A stretch of 32,325 nucleotides of DNA from Conexibacter sp. (GTDB lineage Bacteria; Actinomycetota; Thermoleophilia; Solirubrobacterales; 70-9), in NCBI GenBank assembly GCA_018263295.1, contig JADFCZ010000003.1, positions 1 to 32,325 of the forward strand. The letters are read 5' to 3'. The position numbers and the translations under genes are program-made. The notes beneath the pieces were generated by a model. The model was not told the DNA's origin. It searched no databases and saw only the letters and a list, made by a program, of their open reading frames with translations. This document shows positions 32,019 to 32,325 of the stretch, piece by piece. The first letter of the stretch is position 1, and the number at the start of each line of letters is the position of its first letter.

Positions 32019-32325
32019 TCCGTCCAAGGCCCCGTGCAGAACTCAAGTTCCGCCGTCCGGCACCGATACCCACGCAGTAGAGGTCGGCGGATCGCCTGTA
32101 GGGCACGCGCCACGGAGGGAACGTGACCAGGGCCACCGAAGGCCCCGGGTGAGCGGCCGGACATGACGTCCAGCCGGCCCACCAGTCGAATCCGCCGGCC
32201 TCTACATTGAACTGCTCGCCGGGCCGCCGGGCGGGGCGGGTAGGCGATCCTGCTGCGGTCGATTGGCTCCCGGATACGGGAATAGATCTCCTCGGCGGGG
32301 TCGCGCACGGGCACTGATCGGGATT
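32019..32325. other. Right-edge region without a confident gene
   Basis: 307 bp. It contains the long inverted repeat at 32077-32205. A minus-strand frame is open from the window edge and, over its first 35 codons (32325-32220), has mostly G or C at third positions (30 of 35) with a protein-like sequence including DPAEEIYSRIREPIDRS. It then loses coding character, and its frame has no stop before padR. It may be the end of a gene from outside the window with its true stop obscured, or chance. Confidence 0.35.
32077..32205. repeat. 16-bp inverted repeat bracketing a foldable 97-nt loop
   Basis: GTAGAGGTCGGCGGAT (32077-32092) and ATCCGCCGGCCTCTAC (32190-32205) pair at 15 of 16 positions, the exception being a possible G-U. 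The enclosed sequence has further inverted repeats: GGGCC-ACCGAA-GGCCC and GGCCGG/CCGGCC around ACATGACGT. This could be a structured RNA or a small terminal-inverted-repeat element; no target-site duplication is visible. Confidence 0.5.

Noticed and set aside
32019-32325. tRNA, SRP RNA, RNase P or known riboswitch near the right edge
   Set aside because: None of the conserved motifs (T-loop GTTCGA, SRP GGAA loop context, RNase P CR elements, TPP, ZTP or cobalamin boxes) is recognisable despite the strong potential to fold.

Overview
The DNA is very G+C-rich, with G or C at most third codon positions. It carries an actinobacterial core-gene set: carD, disA, a clpC-type Clp ATPase, an ftsH-fol cluster, a tilS-hpt pair and an SDR/acyltransferase pair. 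I infer a chromosomal segment of a high-GC Actinomycetota, most likely a deep-branching class such as Thermoleophilia (Solirubrobacterales-like). The class-level placement is inference from gene content and protein style. I saw no rRNA, tRNA, insertion sequence, phage gene or CRISPR array.

Layout. (1) 1-4.85 kb: the tail of a membrane protein, then a leftward block DUF998-radA-disA-carD-ispD (DNA repair, c-di-AMP synthesis, RNA polymerase-binding regulator, isoprenoid synthesis). (2) 4.98-10.2 kb: an orphan winged-helix regulator, clpC on the minus strand, and two rightward genes, a membrane protein with duplicated soluble domains and a GNAT acetyltransferase. (3) 10.2-13.0 kb: a hairpin-rich non-coding stretch, greA with a structured leader, and the coupled pair coaX-dus. 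(4) 13.05-23.2 kb: a GST-like gene whose 3' end runs antisense into folK, then a long leftward series. In transcription order this is a coiled-coil protein, SDR, acyltransferase, MerR-cyclase, tilS, hpt, ftsH, folP, folB, folK, mostly overlapping or closely spaced. (5) 23.4-28.2 kb: a degenerate nucleoside-phosphorylase-like protein, a second coiled-coil protein, a large secreted three-module peptidoglycan hydrolase behind a structured intergenic region, and an unknown gene. (6) 28.2-32.3 kb: a leftward pair of fused 3-hydroxyacyl-CoA dehydrogenase/enoyl-CoA hydratase and a sirtuin. A leaderless padR overlapping an SRPBCC gene follows, behind a GC-rich palindrome and a second inverted-repeat region at the right edge.

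Themes. Many genes lack a Shine-Dalgarno sequence and instead have a -10-like hexamer (TANNNT or close) ending about 6-8 nt before the start codon, which is the signature of leaderless mRNAs. In contrast, several genes with a good Shine-Dalgarno appear to start at ATT or CTG (carD, the winged-helix gene, the gene at 27351); ispD seems to start at CTG by overlap with carD. The window pairs two nucleotide second-messenger enzymes (DisA for c-di-AMP and a class III cyclase) with cell-wall and stress machinery. The best candidates for something undescribed are the three-module wall hydrolase with its leader region, the greA leader and 3' hairpins, the inverted repeats upstream of padR, and the duplicated-domain membrane protein.
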